Shown in pieces: positions 26,357 through 36,145 of a stretch of 64,000 nt of DNA (positions are counted from its first letter, which is position 1; every line of letters starts with the position of its first letter). The stretch is taken from NCBI GenBank assembly GCA_024640255.1, contig JAHEFI010000005.1, forward strand, positions 19,878 to 83,877, written 5' to 3'. The position numbers and the translations under genes are program-made. The notes beneath the pieces were generated by a model. It was not told the DNA's origin. It searched no databases and worked only from the letters and a program-made list of their open reading frames with translations. This DNA comes from Bacteroidota bacterium. GTDB taxonomy: Bacteria; Bacteroidota; Bacteroidia; Chitinophagales; Chitinophagaceae.

Positions 26357-27645
26357 GCAATTGTCCAATCCACTATTTGATTACTCCATTCGGCTCTATA
26401 AGGAGTGGTAATTCTGATATAATTATCAGTGTATCCTTCTAGCATGGCTAACTGAGTTGGGTCTTTTTGTTTGATGGATTCAAACAACACTTTTCTGGTA
26501 GACCCTATATGCTGTGCTTTAAAATATTGTTCTTTCTGATAAGAGAGGTTACGCAAAATTTTATTTCTTTCTTGTCTTATAGCAATAGGTACAATTGGTT
26601 TTATTCCCAAAGCCTTGGTGGCTGCTCTTTCAGAATAAGTGAATACATGTAAATAGGCAATATCTAATGCATGAATAAAGTCCATGCTTTCTTTGAAATA
26701 AGCTTCTGTTTCTCCCGGAGAACCCACAATCACATCCACTCCAATACATGCATGAGGAATCAATTGCTTAATTAAGCTAATCTTGTCTTTATATAATTGT
26801 GTGTTATATCTTCTTTGCATCAATTTTAAAACAGGGTCTGATCCACTTTGTAAGGGGATATGAAAATGAGGCATAAAGCGTTTGCTTTCTGCTACCCATG
26901 CAATCATTTCATCTGTTAATAAATTCGGTTCAATAGAAGAAATACGGTATCTAGTAATGGTCGTTTCTGTATCTAAAGCTTTAATTAAATCAAAAAAGTT
27001 TTCTTCTCTTTTTTTGCCACCATCAAAACCTTTACCAAAATCTCCTAAGTTAATACCTGTTAAAACTATTTCTTGCACTCCATGTGCTGCTAAATCTTTT
27101 GCTTGCTTCACCACATTTTCAATACTATCGCTTCTGCTTTTTCCTCTTGCCATTGGGATGGTACAAAATGAACAACTATAATCGCAACCATCCTGTACTT
27201 TCAAAAATGTTCTGGTTCTATCATTTACAGAAAAAGAACTATTAAATCCTGAAACAGTTTCAATATCACAACTACAAATTTTAGTAGGGTCTCCTTTTGA
27301 AAGGGTGGAAATATGTTCTATTAAATTAAATTTCTCTGCTGCACCCAATACCAAATCCACTCCAGGGATTTCTGCAATCTCTTTAGGTTTTAATTGAGCA
27401 TAACAACCAGTTATGACTACAAAACTTTCTGGGGCTAATTTTTGAATTCGACGAACCAGTTGTCTACATTCTTTATCGGCATTTTCCGTAACGGAACAGG
27501 TATTAATGACATACACGTCTGCCTCCTCTGTAAAAGCCTTCTTCTCAAAGCCTTCCTGTTCCATTTGTCTGGAAAGGGTGGAAGTCTCCGAAAAATTAAG
27601 TTTACAGCCTAAAGTATGAAAGGCAACAGAACGTGGTTTACTCAT
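26353..27645 (-). CDS. mtaB: tRNA t6A37 methylthiotransferase
   Basis: A 430-residue radical-SAM methylthiotransferase of the MtaB branch, which converts t6A to ms2t6A at position 37 of ANN-decoding tRNAs. The UPF0004 domain (LGCKLNFSETS, INTCSVTENADKECRQ, GCYAQ) supplies the second Fe-S cluster, the radical-SAM motif is CDYSCSFC, and HIPLQSGSDPVLKLMQRRY is a family block. ATG 27645 was chosen over an in-frame TTG three codons upstream that lies in the promoter box. The box ends 6 nt before ATG. Confidence 0.93.
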   Translation of the reverse strand: MSKPRSVAFHTLGCKLNFSETSTLSRQMEQEGFEKKAFTEEADVYVINTCSVTENADKECRQLVRRIQKLAPESFVVITGCYAQLKPKEIAEIPGVDLVLGAAEKFNLIEHISTLSKGDPTKICSCDIETVSGFNSSFSVNDRTRTFLKVQDGCDYSCSFCTIPMARGKSRSDSIENVVKQAKDLAAHGVQEIVLTGINLGDFGKGFDGGKKREENFFDLIKALDTETTITRYRISSIEPNLLTDEMIAWVAESKRFMPHFHIPLQSGSDPVLKLMQRRYNTQLYKDKISLIKQLIPHACIGVDVIVGSPGETEAYFKESMDFIHALDIAYLHVFTYSERAATKALGIKPIVPIAIRQERNKILRNLSYQKEQYFKAQHIGSTRKVLFESIKQKDPTQLAMLEGYTDNYIRITTPYRAEWSNQIVDWTIA

Positions 27646-27651
27646 GGACCG

Positions 27652-27659
27652 CAAAGATA
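27652..27659 (-). promoter_or_regulatory. mtaB promoter -7 box, 6 nt before the ATG
   Basis: On the minus strand TATCTTTG fits TAnnTTTG. Only 6 nt separate it from ATG 27645, predicting a leaderless or nearly leaderless mRNA. The -33 box is weak. Confidence 0.55.
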
Positions 27660-27736
27660 AAAAACATAGGGGGAAACCGGAAATCTTAAAATAATCATAA
27701 AGCGCCTATTAATTTCCCATTTTGCCTCATTTGGGT

Positions 27737-27744
27737 TAAGTTTG
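27737..27744 (+). promoter_or_regulatory. promoter -7 box for the DUF2723 gene
   Basis: TAAGTTTG fits TAnnTTTG and lies 20 nt before ATG 27765. It is divergent from the mtaB box at 27652-27659. Confidence 0.55.
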
Positions 27745-27764
27745 CAACTACTAAAAAAGGTAAA

Positions 27765-30700
27765 ATGGACTTTAAAAAAGTAAATAATTGGACAGGGTGG
27801 ATCGTAACCCTAATTGCTTGTACTGTTTACATTATGACTTCAGAAGCTACTGGTAGTTTCTGGGATTGTGGTGAGTTTATCAGCAGTGCTTATAAATTAC
27901 AAATTCCGCATCCTCCTGGAGCACCTATGTTTGTGTTAATGGGAAGAATTTTCATTATTCTTTTTGGTGATAATCCATTAACTGCAGCGAAGGCGGTAAA
28001 TACCATGAGTGCCTTAGCAAGTGGCTTTACTATTTTATTTTTATTTTGGACCATTACACATTTTGCCAAAAGAATGGTGGAAAAAGCAAGTGGCGCAGAC
28101 TTAACTCAAAACCAAATTATTTTGGTAATGGGTGCAGGTATTGTTGGTGCACTAGCTTATACTTTTAGTGATTCATTTTGGTATTCTGCAGTGGAAGGTG
28201 AAGTATATGCATTGAGTTCTTTCTTTACTGCATTGGTTTTTTGGGCTATTTTAAAATGGGAACACAAAGCAGATCAGCCAGGTGCTGATAAGTGGATCAT
28301 TTTTATATTTTACATGATGGGTATCTCCATTGGAGTTCACTTATTAAATATCTTAACTATTCCTGCGATTGTAATGGTATATTATTTTAGAAATTACAAA
28401 GCAAGCTGGAAAGGTGGATTAATTGCTTTCTTTATTGGAGTAGTTATTACCGGGTTTATTCAAGTATTCTTAATTCAATATACTATTAAGTGGGCAGGTG
28501 CATTTGACGTGACTTTTGTAAATAGTTTTGGATTGCCTTTCTTCAGTGGTTTTATTACCTTCTTTGTATTGGTTGCAGTATTGATTGCCTTTGGAATTCG
28601 TTATGCTAACAAAAAAGGATACTATTTTTTAAAATTAGGTATCTGGTCCATGGTGTTTTTCTTCCTAGGATATACAAGCTATATCACTACGATGATTCGT
28701 TCTAATGCAGATACTTCTGTAGATATGTATAATGTAGATAATCCAGTTACTTTAATGGGTTATTTAGGAAGAGAGCAATATGGTGACTGGCCTATTTTAT
28801 ACGGTCCTGATTATGTAGATAAAGTAGATAATATTGAAGGAAGTGATCAATATGTAAAAGCAAAAGACACTTACGAAGTAGCAGGAAAAAACTATAAGCG
28901 TGATTGGGCATCTGCTCCTTCTGCGCATTTGTTTCCAAGAATGTGGGATTCTGAAAATGATAGAGGTCAAATGGATAGCTATAAGGCTTTTGCTGGAGTA
29001 GTAGATGGCGAAGCGCCTACTTTAAGAGATAATATCAAGTACTTTACAAATTATCAATTTGGATTTATGTACCTGCGTTATTTCTTATGGAATTTTGCTG
29101 GTAAACAAAACGATTTACAAGGCTTTGGAAATGTCAGAGATGGTAATTTCAAAACAGGTATTTCTTTTGTAGACAATGCCATCTTTGGAGATCAATCTAA
29201 ATTGCCAGATTCTATTGGTAAAAATAACAATGCCAATAACAATTTATACATGTTGCCTTTCTTATTGGGAATTGTAGGATTTATTTTCCAATACCAACAC
29301 GCAAAGAAAGACTTTGTAGTAACAGGTTTATTGTTCTTCTTTACGGGTATTGCTATTGTGCTTTATTTAAACCAAGTAAGTTTACAACCTCGTGAGCGTG
29401 ATTATGCTTATGTAGGATCATTCTATGCATTTGCTATTTGGATTGGATTGGGCGTATTGCAAATTGCCGAGTGGTTATCCAAAGCGATTACCCCTAAAAT
29501 GGCTACAATCGCTGCCACTGTTATTTGTTTCTTGGCAGTGCCTACATTAATGGCACAACAAGAATGGGATGACCATGATAGGGGTCAAAAAACTTTGCCA
29601 AGAGATTTAGCTAGAAATTATTTAGAGAGCTGTCCTCCAAATGCTATTTTATTCTCTTTCGGAGATAATGATACTTATCCATTATGGTATGCTCAAGAAG
29701 TAGAAGGTATCAGACCAGATGTAAGAGTAGTGGTAAATAGTTTATTGGGTTCAGATTGGTATATGAAAGAGTTGAGATATAAAGTAAATCAAAGTGATAA
29801 GTTTGATGTAATATTCACTGACGAACAAGTGGCAGGTAATAAATTGAATGCAGCTTATTATTATCCAGTTCCAGGTTATACAGAAAATCAATATTATAAT
29901 TTAGATTCTGTATTAAGATATGTGGTAGCAGACCCAGCAGGGAAATATCAAATGGCTACACAGGATGGTAGTTCAGTAAATATTTTCCCTACACATAAGT
30001 TCAGTGTTCCTGTGAATAAGGCAAATGCTTTAGCAGCAGGCTTGGCTAAGCCAACAGATTCTATTGTAAATGAATTGAAAATTGATTTCAATCCAAATAG
30101 ACAATACTTGGTGAAAAATGAGATGGCTATTTTTGCTATCATCGCTACCAGCCAGTTTAAGCGTCCAATTTGTTTTACATCACAACAAGATTTAAAAGAT
30201 TTGGGCTTGGATAAATATGCTCGTCAAACAGGTATGACTTATCAATTAGTACCAGTAGCTAATTCACCAATTGATACAGATGCTGCCTTTAAGAATATGA
30301 TGAACAAGTTTAGCTTTGGAAATGCACAAAATCCAAATGTGTATTTTGATGAAGAGAATAGAAGACATTTAAATTCAATCAGATATTCTATGGCTGAAAT
30401 CGCATTAGCATTAGCGGTAGAAGGCAAGAAAGATAGCGCAAGACAATTGTTAAAGAAAATTGATGCTGTAACCAATGAGAAGAACTTCCCTTACGGTATG
30501 ACTTCTAATAGAGGTAATCAACACAATTACTTTAGCTATGTATTCTTACAAGCATGTTATGCAGCGGATGATAAAGCTTTGGCTAAGAAAGTAAGTACTT
30601 CAGTAATGAAAGACTTGAAACAACAATTGTCTTATTATAGATCTTTGGGAGAGTCAATGAGTGAAGATCAGTTTATGCAAAATGCAGACGCTGCTTATCA

Positions 30701-30815
30701 AGGTAAACCTACTGCATTAAGTAATAAGCAAATGTCTTTTGTTCAAGACATTCTAACTTGTTATCAATTAGAATCAGCGATTGCTAAATTAGATGCAGAA
30801 ATTAAAGTAAAGTAG
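27765..30815 (+). CDS. large DUF2723 membrane protein (putative protein O-glycosyltransferase)
   Basis: A 1016-residue protein with many membrane spans in roughly the first 600 residues and a soluble C-terminal part. The N-terminal TSEATGSFWDCGEFISSAYKL block followed by HPPGAPMF is the DUF2723 signature: an acidic motif in the first outer loop like that of GT-C mannosyltransferases. Bacteroidota members are proposed to act in O-glycosylation of exported proteins; that role is family-level, not shown here. The last 14 nt overlap the convergent cysteine desulfurase gene. Confidence 0.88.
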   Translation: MDFKKVNNWTGWIVTLIACTVYIMTSEATGSFWDCGEFISSAYKLQIPHPPGAPMFVLMGRIFIILFGDNPLTAAKAVNTMSALASGFTILFLFWTITHFAKRMVEKASGADLTQNQIILVMGAGIVGALAYTFSDSFWYSAVEGEVYALSSFFTALVFWAILKWEHKADQPGADKWIIFIFYMMGISIGVHLLNILTIPAIVMVYYFRNYKASWKGGLIAFFIGVVITGFIQVFLIQYTIKWAGAFDVTFVNSFGLPFFSGFITFFVLVAVLIAFGIRYANKKGYYFLKLGIWSMVFFFLGYTSYITTMIRSNADTSVDMYNVDNPVTLMGYLGREQYGDWPILYGPDYVDKVDNIEGSDQYVKAKDTYEVAGKNYKRDWASAPSAHLFPRMWDSENDRGQMDSYKAFAGVVDGEAPTLRDNIKYFTNYQFGFMYLRYFLWNFAGKQNDLQGFGNVRDGNFKTGISFVDNAIFGDQSKLPDSIGKNNNANNNLYMLPFLLGIVGFIFQYQHAKKDFVVTGLLFFFTGIAIVLYLNQVSLQPRERDYAYVGSFYAFAIWIGLGVLQIAEWLSKAITPKMATIAATVICFLAVPTLMAQQEWDDHDRGQKTLPRDLARNYLESCPPNAILFSFGDNDTYPLWYAQEVEGIRPDVRVVVNSLLGSDWYMKELRYKVNQSDKFDVIFTDEQVAGNKLNAAYYYPVPGYTENQYYNLDSVLRYVVADPAGKYQMATQDGSSVNIFPTHKFSVPVNKANALAAGLAKPTDSIVNELKIDFNPNRQYLVKNEMAIFAIIATSQFKRPICFTSQQDLKDLGLDKYARQTGMTYQLVPVANSPIDTDAAFKNMMNKFSFGNAQNPNVYFDEENRRHLNSIRYSMAEIALALAVEGKKDSARQLLKKIDAVTNEKNFPYGMTSNRGNQHNYFSYVFLQACYAADDKALAKKVSTSVMKDLKQQLSYYRSLGESMSEDQFMQNADAAYQGKPTALSNKQMSFVQDILTCYQLESAIAKLDAEIKVK

Positions 30816-31929
30816 TTAATATATCTACTACCTGATCAATTTCTTGACGGGTATTATTTTTACAGAAGGAGAAACGCACAGTAGCGATTTCTCCTTCTTT
30901 ATTTAATGCCTGAATTACATGAGAACCTTGTTGTGCCCCACTAGAACAAGCGCTTCCTCCACTAGCACATACATGATGTATATCTAAATTAAATAACAAC
31001 ATATCTGTCTTGTCCGTTTTAGGGAAATTAGTACTTAATAAAGTGTACAAGCTCTTACCAAATGGATCTCCATTAAAACTTACTCCTGGTATTTTTTGTA
31101 CTAACTGATCGTGCATGTATTGTTTTAAAGATTGCATATAAGCGCTATCTTTTTCATAAGATTCGCTAGCCATCTCTAAGGCTTTAGCAAAACCAACAAT
31201 ACCATATAAGTTTTCAGTACCTGCACGCATATTTCTTTCCTGAGCCCCTCCATGTACCAAAGGATTTATTTTAATATTTTCATTGATATACAAAATACCT
31301 ACTCCTTTTGGTCCGTGAAATTTATGTCCAGCACCTGTGATAAAATCTACAGGAGTTTCTTTTAAATTAAAAGGGAAATGACCTACTGTTTGAACGGTAT
31401 CGCTATGAAAATAGGCATTGTTCTTTTTACATAAAGCACCTACCTCATGAATATCAATCATATTGCCAATTTCATTGTTGGCATGCATAATGGAAACAAT
31501 AGTCTTCTCAGTGTGTGTATTTAATAATTGAGCCAAATCTTCCATATCGATATGGCCATTGGGTAGAATCTTTACCCAAGACAACTTAATGCCATGAACT
31601 TTTGCTAAATGCTCTACAGTATGCAAGGTAGCATGATGTTCTATAGGAGAACTAATGATATGTTGACAACCTAAATCCAAAATTGCAGCATTCAAAATGG
31701 TATTACTACTTTCTGTACCACCACTTGTAAAGAAAATCTCAGAAGGTTTAGCACCTAAATTTTTAGCAACCGATTTTCTAGCTTGCTCCACTGCCATTCT
31801 GGTTTCTCTTCCATAGCTATAAATAGAAGAAGGATTACCAAATTTTTCTGTCAAATAAGGCATCATGGCTTCTAGAACCGCTGGATCTAATGGAGTAGTG
31901 GCAGCATTGTCGAAATATATTCTTTCCAT
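30802..31929 (-). CDS. cysteine desulfurase (NifS/IscS-type)
   Basis: A 375-residue class V PLP enzyme. The cofactor lysine is in GAGHKFHGPKG, and the active-site cysteine is in the loop GSACSSGAQQGSH, as in group I desulfurases (IscS/NifS) that supply sulfur for Fe-S clusters and thiolated tRNA. It follows glmM by 4 nt; no iscU or suf gene is adjacent, so whether it serves Fe-S assembly or tRNA thiolation (for example with MnmA) cannot be told. Confidence 0.9.
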   Translation of the reverse strand: MERIYFDNAATTPLDPAVLEAMMPYLTEKFGNPSSIYSYGRETRMAVEQARKSVAKNLGAKPSEIFFTSGGTESSNTILNAAILDLGCQHIISSPIEHHATLHTVEHLAKVHGIKLSWVKILPNGHIDMEDLAQLLNTHTEKTIVSIMHANNEIGNMIDIHEVGALCKKNNAYFHSDTVQTVGHFPFNLKETPVDFITGAGHKFHGPKGVGILYINENIKINPLVHGGAQERNMRAGTENLYGIVGFAKALEMASESYEKDSAYMQSLKQYMHDQLVQKIPGVSFNGDPFGKSLYTLLSTNFPKTDKTDMLLFNLDIHHVCASGGSACSSGAQQGSHVIQALNKEGEIATVRFSFCKNNTRQEIDQVVDILTTLL

Positions 31930-31933
31930 CCTT

Positions 31934-33316
31934 CTACTTTATTGAATGTATAATTGAAATAATATGGTCTGCTAATTCATCTGCAGCTTTTTGAGATCTT
32001 GCTTCAGTATAAATTCGCATAATAGGTTCTGTATTACTTGTTCTTAAGTGTACCCATTCGTCTTCAAAGTCAATTTTAAATCCATCTACTTTATTAATTG
32101 GGTAAGCAGTGAATTTTGATTCTAAAGTACTAAAAATAGTGTCTAAAGACAATGATGCATTTAGATCCATTTTCTTTTTGCTCATAAAATAAGCTGGGTA
32201 GCTGGCTCTTAAAGCAGAAGCGGTTTTTTGTGTAATAGCTAAATGGCTTAAGAATAAGGCTATTCCAATTAAAGCATCTCTACCAAAGTGAAGGTCTGGA
32301 ACAATGATGCCTCCATTTCCTTCTCCACCAATCACCGCTTTTTCCTGCTTCATCATATTCACCACATTCAATTCACCCACAGCACTTGCGAAGTAGGAAC
32401 AACCATTTTTTTCAGTAATATCTCTCAGGGCTCTTGTGGAAGAAAGATTACTAACAGTTGCCCCCTTTTTATGTTGTAAGATATAATCAGCTACAGCTAC
32501 TAAAGTATATTCTTCTCCAAATAATTCTCCGTCCTCACTTACGAAACATAAACGGTCCACATCTGGATCTACTGCAATACCTAATGTCGCTTTATTCTTA
32601 GTGACTGTTGTACAAAGTTCAGTAAGGTGTTCTTTTAATGGTTCAGGATTATGTGCAAAATCACCCGTCATTGCTTCATTCAAGACAGTTATATTTTTTA
32701 CGCCTAAAGCATGTAATAAGGCTGGAACAGTGAAAGCACCTGAGCTATTAATGGCGTCTAATACAATAGAAAAATTGGCAGCTTCAATGGCTTTTTTATT
32801 CACCAATGGATAATTTAAAATAGCTTCAATGTGTTTTTCTAAACTATTATTATCTGCAATTAAAGAACCCAATGCATCAATTGAAGCGTAATTAAAATCT
32901 TCATTGGCTGCGATGGTTAAAATGGTCTTTCCTTCTTCTGCACTTACAAACTCACCTTTTTCATTTAATAATTTTAAAGCATTCCATTCTTTTGGATTGT
33001 GGCTAGCAGTTAAAATAATTCCTCCATCTGCTTTTTCAAATACTACTGCCATTTCAACAGTAGGAGTGGTGCTTAATCCCAAATGAATTACATCTATACC
33101 TAAAGCCAATAAACTTTGTTCCACCATGGCTTCCACCATATTTCCACTCATTCTGCCATCTCTTCCTACCACTACTTTCTTCTTTCCTGCAGATTTAGCG
33201 TTTAACCAACTGCCATAAGCAGAAGCAAATTTCACCATATCCAATGGAGTAAGGTTTTCATTAGGCTTCCCACCGATGGTACCTCTAAATCCAGAAATGC
33301 TTTTAATTAATGCCAT
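31934..33316 (-). CDS. glmM: phosphoglucosamine mutase
   Basis: A 460-residue phosphohexomutase shorter than the PGM2-like enzyme at 17764. Active-site loops: TASHNPKEWNALK (phosphoserine), DPDVDRL (Mg), GGEGNGG (sugar) and RTSNTEPIMRIY (phosphate). The Bacteroidota GlmM-type sequence suggests conversion of glucosamine-6-phosphate to glucosamine-1-phosphate for peptidoglycan and lipopolysaccharide; a phosphomannomutase activity is also possible. It starts an operon with the cysteine desulfurase. Confidence 0.87.
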   Translation of the reverse strand: MALIKSISGFRGTIGGKPNENLTPLDMVKFASAYGSWLNAKSAGKKKVVVGRDGRMSGNMVEAMVEQSLLALGIDVIHLGLSTTPTVEMAVVFEKADGGIILTASHNPKEWNALKLLNEKGEFVSAEEGKTILTIAANEDFNYASIDALGSLIADNNSLEKHIEAILNYPLVNKKAIEAANFSIVLDAINSSGAFTVPALLHALGVKNITVLNEAMTGDFAHNPEPLKEHLTELCTTVTKNKATLGIAVDPDVDRLCFVSEDGELFGEEYTLVAVADYILQHKKGATVSNLSSTRALRDITEKNGCSYFASAVGELNVVNMMKQEKAVIGGEGNGGIIVPDLHFGRDALIGIALFLSHLAITQKTASALRASYPAYFMSKKKMDLNASLSLDTIFSTLESKFTAYPINKVDGFKIDFEDEWVHLRTSNTEPIMRIYTEARSQKAADELADHIISIIHSIK

Positions 33317-33336
33317 ATTATGTTCGAATTGAGAGA

Positions 33337-33344
33337 CAAATTTA
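33337..33344 (-). promoter_or_regulatory. likely glmM promoter -7 box
   Basis: TAAATTTG on the minus strand fits TAnnTTTG and lies 20 nt before ATG 33316. The PAP2 gene diverges from 33379, so the two promoters share about 60 bp. Confidence 0.5.
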
Positions 33345-33378
33345 CTTTAAATTTTTGCACTTCTTGTATCTTTATGCC

Positions 33379-33954
33379 ATGACAAATAGCATTTGGTCCT
33401 CTCTTTTATCAAAAGATCAGGTTTTATTTAGCTTAATCAATGGCACATGGACCAATTCTTTTTTGGATGGAATATTGCCTTGGTGTAGAAATGCTAGTAA
33501 TTGGTATCCCTTTTATGCTGTTTTATTGGTGTATTTATTCATTAAATGGGGCAAAGCCACTTGGAAATGGTTGCTTTTTGCAGTAATAAATCTTACCCTT
33601 ACCGACCAGATTAGTAGCAGTATTTTTAAGCCACTATTCCATAGATTAAGACCCTGTGCAGACCCATTGATGAATGAAAAGGTTAGATTGTTATTAGATC
33701 ATTGTTCTGGGGGCTTTAGTTTTACTTCTTCCCATGCTGCCAATCATTTTGGTTTAGCGATGTTTTTATTTATTAGCTTAAAGCCTTTGTTTAAAAAATA
33801 TACTTGGTTGTTCTTTGTGTGGGCAGCCATGATTGCATATGCGCAAGTATATGTTGGTGTGCATTATCCAGTAGATGTTTTGGCTGGCGCAATAATTGGG
33901 CTATTGGTAGGTAAATTAAACGGGAACATTTTTAAAAAGTTTCAGCATGCATAA
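33379..33954 (+). CDS. PAP2-family membrane phosphatase
   Basis: A 191-residue polytopic protein with the three PAP2 signatures: KPLFHRLRPCADP, SFTSSHAANHFG and VGVHYPVDVLAG. These enzymes dephosphorylate lipid phosphates such as undecaprenyl pyrophosphate or phosphatidylglycerol phosphate. ATG 33379 is chosen because the longer frame adds a basic non-membrane stretch overlapping glmM. A TATCTTTA box 4 nt upstream hints at a near-leaderless mRNA. It overlaps the glycosyltransferase gene by 8 nt, so the pair probably acts on one lipid carrier. Confidence 0.88.
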   Translation: MTNSIWSSLLSKDQVLFSLINGTWTNSFLDGILPWCRNASNWYPFYAVLLVYLFIKWGKATWKWLLFAVINLTLTDQISSSIFKPLFHRLRPCADPLMNEKVRLLLDHCSGGFSFTSSHAANHFGLAMFLFISLKPLFKKYTWLFFVWAAMIAYAQVYVGVHYPVDVLAGAIIGLLVGKLNGNIFKKFQHA

Positions 33955-35608
33955 GAATAGCTTTATCATAAGTTTAACTGCTATTTTATTAGTGTACTGT
34001 ATTGGCGCTTATGCTATACCATTAATGGATGTAGATGCTGCTCAATATGCATCTATTAGTAGAGAGATGTTAGAGAAGCAGTCTTATTTACAATTATTTG
34101 ATTTAAATATAGATTATTTAGACAAGCCACCTATGTTATTTTGGTTATCCACTTTATCTATGAAAGTATTTGGTATTTATGATTGGGCTTATCGTATTCC
34201 TTCTTTATTGTTTTTAGGCATTTCATTATTTGCAACATTTCAGTTTGCCAAATTATATTACAATATTACTACTGCAAGATTAGCTACACTAATATTGGCA
34301 TCAAGTCAAGCTTTTTTCTTGATTGCTCATGATGTAAGAACTGATACCATGTTAGTAGGTTGGGTAATGGCAGCTATTTGTGCAATAGCTTATTGGACAG
34401 TAGAAAAACAAAACAAATATTTTTTTATAGCAGTTATAGCCATTGCTGGTGGAATGATGACCAAGGGTCCCATAGCTTTAGTGGTACCCATTCTTTGTTT
34501 TGTGCCTGAATGGTTTTGTAAAAAAGAGTGGTCTTATTTTTTTAAACCAATCTATTTATTAGGAATACTCCTCATCGCAATATTATTATTCCCCATGACC
34601 TGGGGCTTGTATCAACAATTTGATTTACATCCTGGAAAGATTATTAATCACCGTCCTATTCAATCTGGGGTTGAGTTTTATTATTGGACACAGAGTTTTG
34701 GCAGATATACAGGAGAGAATGCTTTTAAAGAAATGGGCTATTTCACTTTCTTGTTAGAGAATATGTTTTGGAGTTTCTTGCCTTGGATTTTTGTGTTCTT
34801 GTGGGCATTAATGGCAAAGATGGTAACTATTTTTAAAGAAGGCATTTTTAGTCCAAGTACAGAGCGTATTAGTTTCTTTGGTTTTGTATTAACCTATTTG
34901 GTGCTTTCTAGAAGTCAGGCTCAATTACCTCATTATATTTTTGTGGTATTCCCTTTAGCTGCTATATTAACTGCAGCACAATGGGAAAAAGCATTATGGA
35001 ATAATAATAGTATTGGCCTTGGCTTGAAATCATTTTACAGATTTCATGGGTTCTTATTTATACTATTCATTGTAGTGGTAGCAGCTATATTATTTATTCC
35101 TTTTGGAATTGCTCCAACTATATTAATAGTTCTTGTATGTATTGTGATGCTAATATTACTAAAAATACAATTCACTAAATATAGCCTTGGTCAAAAATGG
35201 TTTTATAGTGCAATTATTTTGTGGATAGGGGTTAACTTAACTATGAATTTGCAATTCTATCCTAATTTATTGCCCTTCCAACTAGGCAATCAGTTGGTAA
35301 AGCAAATCAACAAAGAGCATTTGGATAAAGAAAAGATAGTACTACATAAAATACCGAATAGTTATGCGCTTCATTTTTATGGACAACATGTATTTACTAT
35401 ACAAGAAGATAGTCTGCAATTAAAAGAAGGTAATTGGGTAGTAACTGATTTTAAAAATGACTCTATTATTAAGGCGCAGTTTCCACATAGTCAACAAAAA
35501 TTTGCGTCTAGAAGATTTCATGTAACCATGCTGAGTCTTCCGTTCTTAAATCCAGCTACAAGAGATCAGGAAACCATTCCATTCGAAATCATCGAACTTA
35601 AAAAATAA
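33947..35608 (+). CDS. ArnT/PMT-like glycosyltransferase (GT-C, family 39 type)
   Basis: A 553-residue protein with about a dozen membrane spans. The first outer loop has the acidic motif MDVDAAQYASISREM, followed by LDKPPMLFWLS, both typical of ArnT and related PMT-fold transferases that use polyprenyl-phosphate sugars. A soluble periplasmic tail follows after about residue 430. No arn genes are nearby, so aminoarabinose transfer to lipid A is not implied; glycosylation of another envelope component is as likely. It overlaps the PAP2 gene by 8 nt and the convergent DUF6702 gene by 11 nt. Confidence 0.86.
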   Translation: MHKNSFIISLTAILLVYCIGAYAIPLMDVDAAQYASISREMLEKQSYLQLFDLNIDYLDKPPMLFWLSTLSMKVFGIYDWAYRIPSLLFLGISLFATFQFAKLYYNITTARLATLILASSQAFFLIAHDVRTDTMLVGWVMAAICAIAYWTVEKQNKYFFIAVIAIAGGMMTKGPIALVVPILCFVPEWFCKKEWSYFFKPIYLLGILLIAILLFPMTWGLYQQFDLHPGKIINHRPIQSGVEFYYWTQSFGRYTGENAFKEMGYFTFLLENMFWSFLPWIFVFLWALMAKMVTIFKEGIFSPSTERISFFGFVLTYLVLSRSQAQLPHYIFVVFPLAAILTAAQWEKALWNNNSIGLGLKSFYRFHGFLFILFIVVVAAILFIPFGIAPTILIVLVCIVMLILLKIQFTKYSLGQKWFYSAIILWIGVNLTMNLQFYPNLLPFQLGNQLVKQINKEHLDKEKIVLHKIPNSYALHFYGQHVFTIQEDSLQLKEGNWVVTDFKNDSIIKAQFPHSQQKFASRRFHVTMLSLPFLNPATRDQETIPFEIIELKK

Positions 35609-36086
35609 ATTGGGTGCTGTTTTTAGGCGCTGCTAATTCGTAACTCTTTCTATTTCCGCCTGAAGTAACATGGAAAATATTGATTTGCTGAGGGTCAATT
35701 CCAAATAGCAATTCGCAATACACATTTAATTGTTTTAGCTGTTTGATATTTTTTACTTCAAAATAAGACCAAGTACTTTCAGATTGTATTTCAAAACCCA
35801 CATAATCCATATTCAGTTTTACTCCATTGGTATTTAAGGCAATTTTTTGTTGAATATATTGTTTCACCAATGCGTCTGCTTTTGTTTTTTGTTTTGGATC
35901 GTTTAAATCAATTTGAACATGGTATTCTTTATTGATCATTTTTTCTAAATCATCTGTGAAAGTACGCACACTAATTTCCAATGCAGCTTCTTTATTATTG
36001 TGTTGAATATCTACTACAGAAATAAAGAAAGGATGAAATAAGGCAATCATCCAAGTGATTAATGGTTTGAAAGAAATCCAGCTCAT
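35598..36086 (-). CDS. DUF6702-like protein
   Basis: A 162-residue protein that starts with a short hydrophobic leader (FKPLITWMIALFHPF) and then HPFFISVVDIQHNNKE, ISVRTFTDDLEKMI, the usual opening of DUF6702 proteins: a small beta-rich domain. Function unknown. Family members are often found beside an M1 peptidase and a HupE/UreJ protein, as here, where those two genes diverge from it. The last 11 nt overlap the convergent glycosyltransferase gene. Confidence 0.75.
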   Translation of the reverse strand: MSWISFKPLITWMIALFHPFFISVVDIQHNNKEAALEISVRTFTDDLEKMINKEYHVQIDLNDPKQKTKADALVKQYIQQKIALNTNGVKLNMDYVGFEIQSESTWSYFEVKNIKQLKQLNVYCELLFGIDPQQINIFHVTSGGNRKSYELAAPKNSTQFIF

Positions 36087-36145
36087 GTAAATTATTTGAT
36101 GATTACAAAGGTCTTGTTTAATTTAACACCACAAAATTAGATTTA

